A stretch of DNA of 64,000 nucleotides from Muriicola jejuensis (GTDB lineage: Bacteria > Bacteroidota > Bacteroidia > Flavobacteriales > Flavobacteriaceae), in assembly GCF_010671595.1 (NCBI RefSeq), contig NZ_JAABOP010000001.1, positions 744,001 through 808,000 of the forward strand, written 5' to 3'. Of this stretch, positions 17,409 to 25,817 are shown one piece after another. The stretch's first letter is position 1, and every line of letters begins with the position of its first letter. A model generated the notes under the pieces. The model was not told the DNA's origin. It made no database searches and saw nothing but the letters and a program-made list of their open reading frames with translations. The position numbers were made by a program, and so were the translations under genes.

Positions 17409-18371
17409 TTATTCCAAATTTCTGATAAAATCTTCTTTTATAGGCAGATAATCCGTTTTAATTTCCCCATTAACCCTGAGCTGATCAAAATACAACTTTG
17501 CTCCGGTTGCCTCCTCCATATTCACCGTGTTCTGCAGGCTCAGGTGCAGGTGAGGTTCTGTGGTATTTCCGGAATTGCCACAGCGGGCAATTACCTGTCC
17601 CTGTCTGACCTCTTCTCCTTCTTCAACCTCTATCGAACCTTCCTGCAGATGCGCCATGAGGATATACTCGTCCGCGGTGGTCTGCAGGACGATGGTGTTT
17701 CCCGTCAATTGTTCCGGGTTGGTAATACCGGGTTCATTGTCCGGAACCCCGTCAATGACCAGGACTACCCTGGCATCACAGGGCGCTATGATCTCTTTCC
17801 CGAAAACCAGGTAGCTCTCATTGCGCTTTGGGTCCCCCTCGTAGGATCTTCCGTCCCTGACCTGCAGGATGTCATACGCATATTGCTGGGAGATCTCGGC
17901 AACGTGATAGTTTTGTTCCACGGTTGTACCTCCCCAATATACAAAGACCTCTTCCTTGAATGGCAGGATCATTTTGGTGGTATTCCTTTCGAGTACGGGG
18001 ATACCTATGGGTCTGGCCGGGGCGATGTAGAAACCGCTGATCTTGTTATTCTGCCCGCTGATGGAGAGCATCAGGTTGGTCATGGACTTCTCGAAGGAGG
18101 TGCGATAGACATGGGCTCCCCTTTGATATCCAATGAATTCCCATTCCCTGATATTCCCCATGATGCGGTTCACATTCTCCGAGAAAAATTTTCGGTTCTC
18201 CTCCGGAGTGAGGGCCTTTTGCATGTTCTCGTCGTACAGGCGATAGATACCCTGATAATCCTGGGCATTGTAGAGGGCCGCTACCTGAGAGATCATGTTG
18301 GCGTATTGGGGCAGCTCATTTTGAGAATAACTGACCCAGGAGAAAAGCAAAAAGAGCAGGAATGTCCTCAT
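17409..18371 (-). CDS. M23 family peptidase-like exported protein between odhA and odhB
   Basis: A signal peptide (residues 1-16, WVSYSQ) is followed by an N-terminal domain at about 20-120 that resembles the DUF3887 type. The C-terminal half is an LytM/M23 domain. Candidate zinc ligands are His156 (NYHVAE), Asp167 (YAYDIL), His241 (AHLQEG) and the HLH pair His274/His276. The first motif is H-x10-D instead of the classical HxxxD, as seen in a subgroup of M23 proteins. It may be a peptidoglycan endopeptidase or an inactive relative. The gene is 9 bases after odhA and 24 before odhB, so it must share their transcript. Confidence 0.85.
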   Translation of the reverse strand: MRTFLLFLLFSWVSYSQNELPQYANMISQVAALYNAQDYQGIYRLYDENMQKALTPEENRKFFSENVNRIMGNIREWEFIGYQRGAHVYRTSFEKSMTNLMLSISGQNNKISGFYIAPARPIGIPVLERNTTKMILPFKEEVFVYWGGTTVEQNYHVAEISQQYAYDILQVRDGRSYEGDPKRNESYLVFGKEIIAPCDARVVLVIDGVPDNEPGITNPEQLTGNTIVLQTTADEYILMAHLQEGSIEVEEGEEVRQGQVIARCGNSGNTTEPHLHLSLQNTVNMEEATGAKLYFDQLRVNGEIKTDYLPIKEDFIRNLE

Positions 18372-18380
18372 GGTCCTCGG

Positions 18381-21185
18381 TCAGTTTTTCATTGCGGGTC
18401 TTGTCATATTGTCCTTGGTCTTGTCGAAGACGTAATCGATGACCTGCTGATGCCTCAACTTGGACCGCACCGAACTACCGGCTGCCGGAGCAGCATAGAT
18501 ACGCCTCGAAGCTACCCTAAAAGAACGGGCTTCCTCAAAATGCATCAAAAGATGCGACCATGCGCCCATATTTCTTGGTTCCTCCTGGGCCCAAACGACT
18601 TCCTCTGCCTTGCTGTATTTGGCCATGATCTCCCTCATCTTTTCTGCGGGAAGAGGGAAGAGCTGTTCCAGACGCACCAAAGCCACGTCGTCCCTGTTGC
18701 GTTCCTCCCGGGTCGAGAGGAGGTCGTAATAGAATTTTCCGGTGCAGAATACCAGCGACTTCACCTTATCCACCTTTGCGGACTCGTCATCGATGACCTC
18801 CATGAACCTGCCTTCTGTCAGTTCGCTTACAGATGAAACGGCTTTCGGATGCCTCAGCAGACTCTTGGGGGTAAAGACGATCAGGGGTTTCCTGAAATTG
18901 CTTTTCATTTGCCTCCTCAGCAAATGGAACATATTCGCAGGAGTGGTCACATCGGCCACGTACATATTGTCCCTGGCACACAACTGAAGATACCTTTCCA
19001 TCCTGGCCGAGGAGTGTTCGGCCCCCTGCCCTTCATATCCGTGAGGCAGGAACATCACCAGTCCGTTTTGCAGCTTCCATTTGTCCTCTGCCGCAGAGAT
19101 GTACTGGTCTATCATGATCTGGGCCCCATTGCTAAAATCCCCGAACTGGGCTTCCCATATGGTCAGCGTATTGGGACTGGCCATGGCATACCCATAGTCG
19201 AAGCCAAGCACTCCATATTCTGAAAGGAGGGAGTTGTAGATCTGGAAAATTCCCTGCTTTTCAGAGATGTGATTCAGCAGCATCACTTCCTCTTCGCTCT
19301 CTTCCACCTTCATGACCGCATGGCGGTGGGAAAAGGTACCCCTCTCCACATCCTGTCCGCTCATTCGCACCCCAAAACCTTCCTCCAGCAGGGATCCATA
19401 GGCCAGTAATTCCCCCATCGCCCAGTCGAGATTGTCTGTTTCGAAGTACATCTTTTTTCTGTCGCTGACCAGCTTTTCCACCTTCCTCAAAAATTTCTTC
19501 CCTTCAGGCAGGGTGGTAATGGTCTCGGCAATGGCGTCCAGTTTTTTCCGGTTGTAGGTAGTATCCACGGATTCCATCATCTCCCATTCCCGAACATTCT
19601 GGAAGCCACTCCATTCGTCGGCCATAAAAGGGGTGATTTCTGTCTTTTCCTCTTTCCTGGAATCCTCGAGCTCTTCCTCCAGGCTCGACTTGTATTCCTC
19701 TTCGATCTGCCGGACAAAGTCCTGATCAATAACCCCTTCGGACATCAATCTCTCAGCGTAGATGTCCCTTGGGTTTTTGTGTTTTGCGATGGCCTTGTAC
19801 AACTTGGGTTGGGTGAACCTGGGTTCGTCCCCCTCATTATGGCCGTATTTTCTGTATCCCAATAGGTCGAGAAAGACATCCCTCTGAAACTGCATACGGT
19901 ATTCCAGGGCAAAAAGGGAGGCGTGGATCACACTTTCCACGTCATCGGCATTCACGTGCAGGACCGGGCAAAGGGTCACCTTGCCCACATCTGTGCAATA
20001 GGTAGACGAACGCCCGTCCAGATAGTTGGTCGTAAAGCCGATCTGGTTGTTCACCACGATATGGATGGTCCCGTTGGTGCGATACCCGTCGAGGTCTGCC
20101 ATCTGCACCAGCTCATAGGCGATGCCCTGGCCGGCGATGGCGGCATCCCCATGTACGACAATGGGTAACACCTTCGAGAAGTCATCCGGGAAATGCGCGT
20201 CCTGCTTGGCCCTCGAGATCCCTTCCACGACTGCGCCTACGGTCTCCAGGTGGGAGGGGTTGGGGGCGATGTTCATATTGATCTTGTTGCCGTTCTCCGT
20301 TGTCCGTTCGGACGTCCAGCCGAGGTGGTATTTTACATCCCCGTCAAAAATCTCCTGTTCGTAATCCTTCCCGTCGAACTCGCTAAAAATATCTTTGGCA
20401 GCCTTCCCGAAAATATTGGTCAGCACATTGAGCCTGCCCCGGTGGGCCATTCCCATCACGAATTGCTTAACCCCCATTCTTGCTGCTTTTTCAACGATGG
20501 TATCCACCGCCGGGATCAGGGATTCGTTCCCCTCCAGGGAGAATCGCTTCTGACCTACGTATTTAGTGTGAAGGAAGCCTTCGAAAGAGACCGCCTGGTT
20601 GAGTTTCCTGAGAATGTGTTTTTTCTGATCCGGGCTGAAATCCGGGTGGTTGTTGTTCCTGTTCAGCCAGGCCTGAATCCATTCGACTCTTTCGGGGCTC
20701 CGGATGTACATGTATTCCACGCCTATGGAATCACAATAGATCTGCTGCAGGTGGGAGATGATATTCCTCAGTGTGTTGGAACCTATCCCTATGATCTCCC
20801 CCGCATTGAAAACGGTGTCCATATCTGATTCGGAAAGCCCGAAATTCTCAATGTCGAGCGTAGGGGAGTATTTCCTCCTTTCCCTCACGGGGTTCGTTTT
20901 CGTAAAAAGGTGGCCCCTGCTGCGGTACCCGTCTATGAGTCGCACTACCTGGAATTCCTTCTGCAGGGTTTCGGGGATCACTACATCCTGCCCATTAGAC
21001 AGGGTGGCGGTACCCGAATGCGTGTCTATCCCGACCTCATCCAGTGCGCTTTCCATCCCGAAATCAAAGCCCTGAAAAAAGGCCCTCCAACTGGGCTCCA
21101 CACTGTCCGGATGTGTGAGGTACTTATCGTACATCTCAGCGAAAAAGGAGGTATGTGCAGCGTTTAAAAAGGAATATTTGTCCAT
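18381..21185 (-). CDS. odhA: 2-oxoglutarate dehydrogenase E1
   Basis: Thiamin-diphosphate enzyme that decarboxylates 2-oxoglutarate in the citric acid cycle. The 934 residues match OdhA/SucA. The N-terminus carries the short E2-contact helix (FLNAAHTSFFAEMYDKYL). MGMAHRGRLNVL, HGDAAIAGQG and VNNQIGFTTNY mark the ThDP-binding half, and HGYEGQGAEHSSAR the transketolase-like half. It is the first gene of an operon with an M23-like gene and odhB. A TATTTTTG -7 element lies 35 bases upstream on the same strand. The call is secure. Confidence 0.97.
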   Translation of the reverse strand: MDKYSFLNAAHTSFFAEMYDKYLTHPDSVEPSWRAFFQGFDFGMESALDEVGIDTHSGTATLSNGQDVVIPETLQKEFQVVRLIDGYRSRGHLFTKTNPVRERRKYSPTLDIENFGLSESDMDTVFNAGEIIGIGSNTLRNIISHLQQIYCDSIGVEYMYIRSPERVEWIQAWLNRNNNHPDFSPDQKKHILRKLNQAVSFEGFLHTKYVGQKRFSLEGNESLIPAVDTIVEKAARMGVKQFVMGMAHRGRLNVLTNIFGKAAKDIFSEFDGKDYEQEIFDGDVKYHLGWTSERTTENGNKINMNIAPNPSHLETVGAVVEGISRAKQDAHFPDDFSKVLPIVVHGDAAIAGQGIAYELVQMADLDGYRTNGTIHIVVNNQIGFTTNYLDGRSSTYCTDVGKVTLCPVLHVNADDVESVIHASLFALEYRMQFQRDVFLDLLGYRKYGHNEGDEPRFTQPKLYKAIAKHKNPRDIYAERLMSEGVIDQDFVRQIEEEYKSSLEEELEDSRKEEKTEITPFMADEWSGFQNVREWEMMESVDTTYNRKKLDAIAETITTLPEGKKFLRKVEKLVSDRKKMYFETDNLDWAMGELLAYGSLLEEGFGVRMSGQDVERGTFSHRHAVMKVEESEEEVMLLNHISEKQGIFQIYNSLLSEYGVLGFDYGYAMASPNTLTIWEAQFGDFSNGAQIMIDQYISAAEDKWKLQNGLVMFLPHGYEGQGAEHSSARMERYLQLCARDNMYVADVTTPANMFHLLRRQMKSNFRKPLIVFTPKSLLRHPKAVSSVSELTEGRFMEVIDDESAKVDKVKSLVFCTGKFYYDLLSTREERNRDDVALVRLEQLFPLPAEKMREIMAKYSKAEEVVWAQEEPRNMGAWSHLLMHFEEARSFRVASRRIYAAPAAGSSVRSKLRHQQVIDYVFDKTKDNMTRPAMKN

Positions 21186-21219
21186 ATAATCAGCGGATCT
21201 TACCGTTGTAAAAATTTAT

Positions 21220-21227
21220 CAAAAATA
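21220..21227 (-). promoter_or_regulatory. -7 element of the odhA operon promoter
   Basis: The minus strand reads TATTTTTG, an exact TAnnTTTG match, 35 bases upstream of the odhA ATG. The -33 region lacks a clear TTG. Confidence 0.5.
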
Positions 21228-21284
21228 CAATATTTAATACTATTTGCAGGGATGTCCCGTTCTAATATTCACAATTTCAAACCT

Positions 21285-21818
21285 ATGTCAGGTACCTTAA
21301 AAATAAAAGGAATACTTTTTCTGATCTCCTTTCTTTTTGTGTCTGGATTGACTCAGGTAAGGGGCCAGAGCAACCGTTCATATGACCCTTTTTGGAGCAA
21401 GGTGAGATACGGAGGAGCCATCGGGATCGGATTTGGCAATAATTCCTTCAATATCAATGCCTCCCCGGCGGCCATTTATCCATTGAATCCCTATGTGGCC
21501 CTTGGCACCAATGTCAGTTTTTCCTATGCCAAATTCGGGGATGACCGGTTCACGGCCTACGGAGCCGGGGCACTGGCCTATTTTACACCCTTCCAGGGCC
21601 TGCAGCTCTCCTCAGAATTCGAACAGCTGCGGGTAAATCGGAGGTATCAGTTCAACGCAGTACCGGTGGAGGAGGATTACTGGTTGCCTATGCTCTTTCT
21701 CGGGATCGGTTACAATTCCGGACCTGTCACCTTCGGCATTCGCTATGACGTCCTGTATGATGAGAACAAAAGCATCTACGCCAATGCCTGGATCCCCTTT
21801 GTGAGGGTTTTCTTTTAG
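21285..21818 (+). CDS. Small outer-membrane beta-barrel protein divergent from odhA
   Basis: A signal peptide of about 28 residues (ending in TQVRGQ) is followed by about 150 residues of barrel-like strands: VRYGGAIGIGFGNN, YVALGTNVSFSYAKFG, GITYNS-like turns, and the C-terminal aromatic strand PFVRVFF. Relatives next to odhA in Flavobacteriia have, as I recall, sometimes been labelled alpha-ketoglutarate decarboxylase. Nothing in the protein supports an enzymatic role, so that name would be an error carried over from the neighbour. The frame opens 11 codons earlier at 21252; I chose 21285 because it begins directly with the signal peptide. Function unknown. Confidence 0.8.
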   Translation: MSGTLKIKGILFLISFLFVSGLTQVRGQSNRSYDPFWSKVRYGGAIGIGFGNNSFNINASPAAIYPLNPYVALGTNVSFSYAKFGDDRFTAYGAGALAYFTPFQGLQLSSEFEQLRVNRRYQFNAVPVEEDYWLPMLFLGIGYNSGPVTFGIRYDVLYDENKSIYANAWIPFVRVFF

Positions 21819-21823
21819 TGGGA

Positions 21824-22189
21824 TTATACCCCTCCCCCTCTATAGCTGTGTTTCAGCCATACCTTTTGCCATTCCCTTTTCAGAATTAGGTAGGCAGCTT
21901 CCTCTGCCATATCAGCAGCATCCCTTGTCTCTCCAGAAGAAAGGGAGTTTTCAGGCACATCGATGATGTAGAGGAGGTTAAGGTAGTCCGGGAATCTTTC
22001 CAGCAATAACACATAGACCTTTTCCCTGAGAAGGGCAGTCAACTCTGCCGGTGATACTTCTTTTCGGGGCTGGAAGGAGATGTTGGCCAGTGCAAAGTCC
22101 TTGACCAGCTGGTCCACCAGATTGTGGTAGAGGTCGAGGGAAGCGGCCTTTCGCAACACCTCCGAACTATTGCTCAATTCATTACCCAT
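21824..22189 (-). CDS. Conserved-looking hypothetical protein, 121 residues
   Basis: I do not recognise a domain. The protein is soluble and helical, with an amphipathic N-terminal half (ASLDLYHNLVDQLVKDFALAN), a Leu-rich centre (YVLLLERFPDYLNLLYIIDVPE) and a helical C-terminal third (AADMAEEAAYLILKREWQKVW). Its coding pattern and clean start upstream of nothing else on this strand support a real gene. It lies 58 bases downstream of galE on the same strand and converges on the barrel gene with a 5-base gap. Function unknown. Confidence 0.72.
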   Translation of the reverse strand: MGNELSNSSEVLRKAASLDLYHNLVDQLVKDFALANISFQPRKEVSPAELTALLREKVYVLLLERFPDYLNLLYIIDVPENSLSSGETRDAADMAEEAAYLILKREWQKVWLKHSYRGGGV

Positions 22190-22247
22190 ACGGTATATAC
22201 GAAGTAACCGCCCGGACGGACCTCCTCAGGGAAATCCCCTAGGGGGG

Positions 22248-23264
22248 TCAGGACCGTATCTTTTGTTCCCATTTCCATGCCGAACGCATGGCATCATCCA
22301 GGGTCGACTCGGCCTTCCAGCCCAGGATCCTGTTGGCTCGGGAGGTATCTGCATAGGCCTGGATAACATCTCCGGCCCTGCGGTCCACCACCTTGTAATT
22401 CAATTTCGATCCGGACACCCGTTCAAAACTCCGGATGACCTCCAACACCGAACTCCCTGTACCTGTCCCTACATTAAATACCTCGTAGTTCTCCTCATTC
22501 CCCTGTTCCAGCAGGCGTTTAAGAGCTACCACATGTGCCTTTGCGAGGTCCACCACATGGATGTAATCCCGGATACAGGTACCGTCTTCCGTGGGGTAGT
22601 CGTCCCCAAAAACCGAGAGTTGTTCCCGAAGCCCGATCCCTGTCTGGGTAATAAAGGGTACCAGGTTCTGAGGTACGCCCAGGGGGAGTTCCCCGATCTC
22701 AGCGCTGGGATGAGCGCCCATGGGATTGAAATACCTCAAAGAAATAGCCTGCAGCTGGGGACAGACCCGGCAGGTGTCGCGTATGATCTCCTCCCCTATC
22801 TGTTTGGTATTCCCGTAAGGCGACTCGGCAGGTTTTACCGGGGCGTTCTCCGTAATGGGCATTTCATCGGCCTGGCCGTATACGGTACAAGACGAACTGA
22901 AAATAAAATGGGCCTTGTTCTTCCGGGTCAGTTGTTGTAAGAGGTAGACCAGGGTAGACAGGTTGTTCTCGTAATACAGAAGGGGTTTCTCCACGCTCTC
23001 CCCTACCGCCTTGGAAGCGGCAAAATGGATGACTCCCTCCACATCGGGATGACGGGAAAAGAACCCGATCACATCCGATTTGTTCCTGAGATCAATTTTC
23101 TCGTAGAGGGGTTGCTTTCCTGTGATGGAGGTAATCCCCTCAAGTACGTCCTCTGAGGCGTTGGAGCAGTTGTCGATGATCACCACCTCGTATCCTTCCT
23201 GTTGAAGTTCCACAACGGTGTGTGAGCCTATGAATCCAAGGCCTCCGGTTACCAGTATTTTCAT
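22248..23264 (-). CDS. galE: UDP-glucose 4-epimerase
   Basis: Interconverts UDP-glucose and UDP-galactose for surface polysaccharide or galactose metabolism. An extended short-chain dehydrogenase: NAD-binding GGLGFIG at residues 7-13, catalytic Ser124 region (FSSSCTVYG), Tyr150 and Lys154 in SPYGNTK, and the substrate-binding RYFNPMGAHPS. At 338 residues it has the GalE length. It lies 6 bases after the aminotransferase gene and is probably co-transcribed with it, which suggests nucleotide-sugar supply. A relative acting on UDP-GlcNAc cannot be excluded. Confidence 0.93.
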   Translation of the reverse strand: MKILVTGGLGFIGSHTVVELQQEGYEVVIIDNCSNASEDVLEGITSITGKQPLYEKIDLRNKSDVIGFFSRHPDVEGVIHFAASKAVGESVEKPLLYYENNLSTLVYLLQQLTRKNKAHFIFSSSCTVYGQADEMPITENAPVKPAESPYGNTKQIGEEIIRDTCRVCPQLQAISLRYFNPMGAHPSAEIGELPLGVPQNLVPFITQTGIGLREQLSVFGDDYPTEDGTCIRDYIHVVDLAKAHVVALKRLLEQGNEENYEVFNVGTGTGSSVLEVIRSFERVSGSKLNYKVVDRRAGDVIQAYADTSRANRILGWKAESTLDDAMRSAWKWEQKIRS

Positions 23265-23270
23265 ATCGAT

Positions 23271-24419
23271 CTAGATAAAATTCAGGATGGTCGTGGTTAT
23301 GTAGCTGATCTGCTCGTCGTCGAGTTCTGTGTGCATGGGCAAGGAGATCACCTCTTTTACCAATTGGTTGGTTACAGGAAAATCAGCCTCCTTGTAACGG
23401 GTGTCCGCGTAAGCCTTCTGCTTGTGCAAGGGGATGGGGTAATAGATCCCGAACGGGATCCCTTTTTCCGATAGGTGAGCCGCCAGGGCATCCCTTTTGC
23501 CATTGGTGATCCTGAGGGTATACTGATGGAACACATGGCAGTCACAGGTGCTGCAGATCCCTTCGCAATTGTTCACGGTCTTTGGGAGGATAAGTTCTTT
23601 GTTCCCGCGGAAGGCCTGGTTGTATTTCCTCGCGGCTTGCCTCCTGCGTTCGCAATAGGTATCCAAACGAGGCAGTTTTGCCCTCAAAACCGCGGCCTGG
23701 ATGGAATCCAGGCGGGAATTCACCCCAATCACGTCGTGGTGGTATCTTTCATACATCCCGTGGTTCACGATCCCCCGGATAAAATGAGCCAGGTCATCAT
23801 CATTGGTGAAGATAGCCCCACCATCCCCGTAACATCCAAGGTTCTTTGAGGGGAAGAAAGAGGTAGCGGCTACGTGTCCCATGGTACCCGCCTTTTTTTT
23901 GCTACCGTCCTTAAAAGTATGGGTGGCGCCTATGGCCTGGGCATTGTCCTCGATAAGAAAGAGCCCGTGTTCCTCGGCTATTTCCAAAAGCTCATCCATA
24001 GGGGCGCACTGCCCAAAAAGGTGTACTGGAACAATGGCTTTGGTCTTCGGAGTAATGGCTTTCCTGACGGCCGCGGGGTCGATGTTGAAGGTCTCCTCAT
24101 CCACATCCACCAGTACCGGGGTCAGCCCCAGCAAGGCGATGACCTCCACGGTGGCCGCAAAGGTAAAATCGGCGGTGATCACTTCGTCCCCCGGTTTTAG
24201 ACCAAGGCCCATCATGGCGATCTGCAGGGCATCCGTGCCGTTGGCGCACGGGATCACGTGCTTTACCCCCAGATATTCTTCCAGTTCCTTCTGAAATCCC
24301 TGAACCTCCGGACCGTTGATAAAGGCCGCTGTATCCATGACCTGCTGGATAGACCGGTTTACTTCTTCCCTTATGTCCTCGTATTGACCCGTAAGGTCAA
24401 CCATTTGTATCTTTTTCAT
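23271..24419 (-). CDS. DegT/DnrJ/EryC1/StrS family sugar aminotransferase
   Basis: A PLP enzyme that aminates keto-sugars bound to nucleotides, a step in surface glycan synthesis. PLP Schiff-base Lys192 lies in FFPSKNLGCYGDGGAI and Asp158 in LIEDNAQAIG. At 382 residues it matches the family. A small Cys cluster in the C-terminal part (CEGICSTCDCHVFHQY) is present in a subset of these enzymes. The exact sugar is not predictable; WbpE/WlbC-like acetamido-sugar enzymes are close in pattern. First gene of a two-gene unit with galE. Confidence 0.92.
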   Translation of the reverse strand: MKKIQMVDLTGQYEDIREEVNRSIQQVMDTAAFINGPEVQGFQKELEEYLGVKHVIPCANGTDALQIAMMGLGLKPGDEVITADFTFAATVEVIALLGLTPVLVDVDEETFNIDPAAVRKAITPKTKAIVPVHLFGQCAPMDELLEIAEEHGLFLIEDNAQAIGATHTFKDGSKKKAGTMGHVAATSFFPSKNLGCYGDGGAIFTNDDDLAHFIRGIVNHGMYERYHHDVIGVNSRLDSIQAAVLRAKLPRLDTYCERRRQAARKYNQAFRGNKELILPKTVNNCEGICSTCDCHVFHQYTLRITNGKRDALAAHLSEKGIPFGIYYPIPLHKQKAYADTRYKEADFPVTNQLVKEVISLPMHTELDDEQISYITTTILNFI

Positions 24420-24436
24420 GCCTGAAACTATGCCCG

Positions 24437-24467
24437 CAATATTACGAAATTAAGGAACTGCGGCCAA
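24437..24467 (-). promoter_or_regulatory. Promoter of the aminotransferase-galE unit
   Basis: On the minus strand, TTG (24467-24465) is followed after 20 bases by TAATATTG (24444-24437), one mismatch from TAnnTTTG. The -7 element lies 17 bases before the ATG at 24419. Confidence 0.55.
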
Positions 24468-24512
24468 TGTAATTCCCCAAAGAAGCTTATTTTAGCGACA
24501 AATGAACCCCTT

Positions 24513-25754
24513 GTGTATTCCCTTTACAATCTTCTGATCTCGGCCTCCTGGCAATTCCTGAAGATCGCCGCATTCTTCAAGCCAAAATTAAAGCTGTTCG
24601 TAGAAGGCCGACGGGGTGTATTAAGTTTTCTAAGGGAACACCTCGGACAGAATGACCGGGTTATCTGGATACATACGGCCTCTCTGGGAGAATTCGAGCA
24701 AGGACTTCCCGTGATCAAAGCGTTAAAAGAATCCTGTTCCGATTACAAGGTACTGGTCACCTTTTTCTCCCCTTCGGGTTATGAGGTGAAAAAGAATTCA
24801 GGGGACGTAGATCTTATCACCTACCTGCCGATAGATGTCCGGAGTAAGGTAGAAACCTTCCTGGATCTGACAAAGCCTGTGATCGCCCTCTTTGTAAAGT
24901 ACGAGATCTGGCCCAACTACCTCAATGCCCTCTCCAAAAGGCAAATTCCAGCGGTCCTTATCTCAGGCAGGTTTACGCCGGACCAGGTCTTTTTTAAAGG
25001 ATACGGGGGATTTATGAGGCAGGCCCTCAGGCAATTCTCCCATTATTTTGTACAGGACGAAAGGTCTGTGCAATTGCTGGAAAGACTCGGGATCACGGGG
25101 GTCACCCTTTCGGGGGATACGCGTTTCGATCGGGTTAACGAGATCCTGGAGCGAGACAATACGCTCCCATTTATGGATCGCTTTAAGGGTAACGACCTCT
25201 GTCTGGTCATGGGCAGTACCTGGCCCGAGGATGAGGCTTTACTCTTCTCTTTTTTGCCGGAATTACCGGCCGGCCTGAGAATACTGATCGCCCCTCACGA
25301 CATCAAGGAAGGCCATCTCCATTCCCTCAGGGAATCCCTACCTGCTAAAACCCTGTTTTATTCAGAGCTTGGGGAACAGGACCCTTCAGAATTCAGGATA
25401 TTGGTACTGGATACGATAGGTCTTCTTACCAAAGTGTACTCCTATGCCGATATAGCTTATGTGGGAGGGGGATTCGCCACCGGATTGCACAATACCCTGG
25501 AACCGGCGGTCTTCGGGATCCCTGTACTGACGGGCCCTGATTTCAAAGGATTCACGGAGGCGGAGGACCTGGTGGAATTGGGCGGGATCTCTGTGGTAGA
25601 GAACCCGGAATCCTTCTCAATTCGGATCCTGGAGCTCGTAAGGAACAAGCGTGAAAGGAACAGACTAGGAAAGATCAATGCCGATTTCGTAGCTTCCAGA
25701 ACAGGGGCCACCCTAAAGATCACGGCCTATCTCAAAGACAAAATGGACCTGTGA
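24513..25754 (+). CDS. waaA: Kdo transferase (3-deoxy-D-manno-octulosonic acid transferase)
   Basis: Adds Kdo from CMP-Kdo to lipid A precursors at the cytoplasmic face of the inner membrane. It has an N-terminal hydrophobic helix (LYNLLISASWQFLKIAAFF) and a GT-B fold, with WIHTASLGEFEQG carrying the catalytic Glu and the C-terminal YVGGGFATGLHNTLEPAVFGIPV for nucleotide binding. At 413 residues it has the family length. The start is GTG, supported by the well-conserved opening MYSLYNLLI. It shows that the organism makes LPS. Confidence 0.95.
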   Translation: MYSLYNLLISASWQFLKIAAFFKPKLKLFVEGRRGVLSFLREHLGQNDRVIWIHTASLGEFEQGLPVIKALKESCSDYKVLVTFFSPSGYEVKKNSGDVDLITYLPIDVRSKVETFLDLTKPVIALFVKYEIWPNYLNALSKRQIPAVLISGRFTPDQVFFKGYGGFMRQALRQFSHYFVQDERSVQLLERLGITGVTLSGDTRFDRVNEILERDNTLPFMDRFKGNDLCLVMGSTWPEDEALLFSFLPELPAGLRILIAPHDIKEGHLHSLRESLPAKTLFYSELGEQDPSEFRILVLDTIGLLTKVYSYADIAYVGGGFATGLHNTLEPAVFGIPVLTGPDFKGFTEAEDLVELGGISVVENPESFSIRILELVRNKRERNRLGKINADFVASRTGATLKITAYLKDKMDL

Positions 25755-25817
25755 ATCCTGGCGCCATAAAAGGATTGAGATCTAATTTTTCCTAGATTTA
25801 CAACAAACCCCTTTGGT

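Noticed and set aside
17400-18836. 478-codon plus-strand frame opposite the M23-like and odhA genes
   Set aside because: It is antisense to well-identified genes, has no recognisable motif, and mirrors their codon bias. Long mirror frames are common in this GC range.
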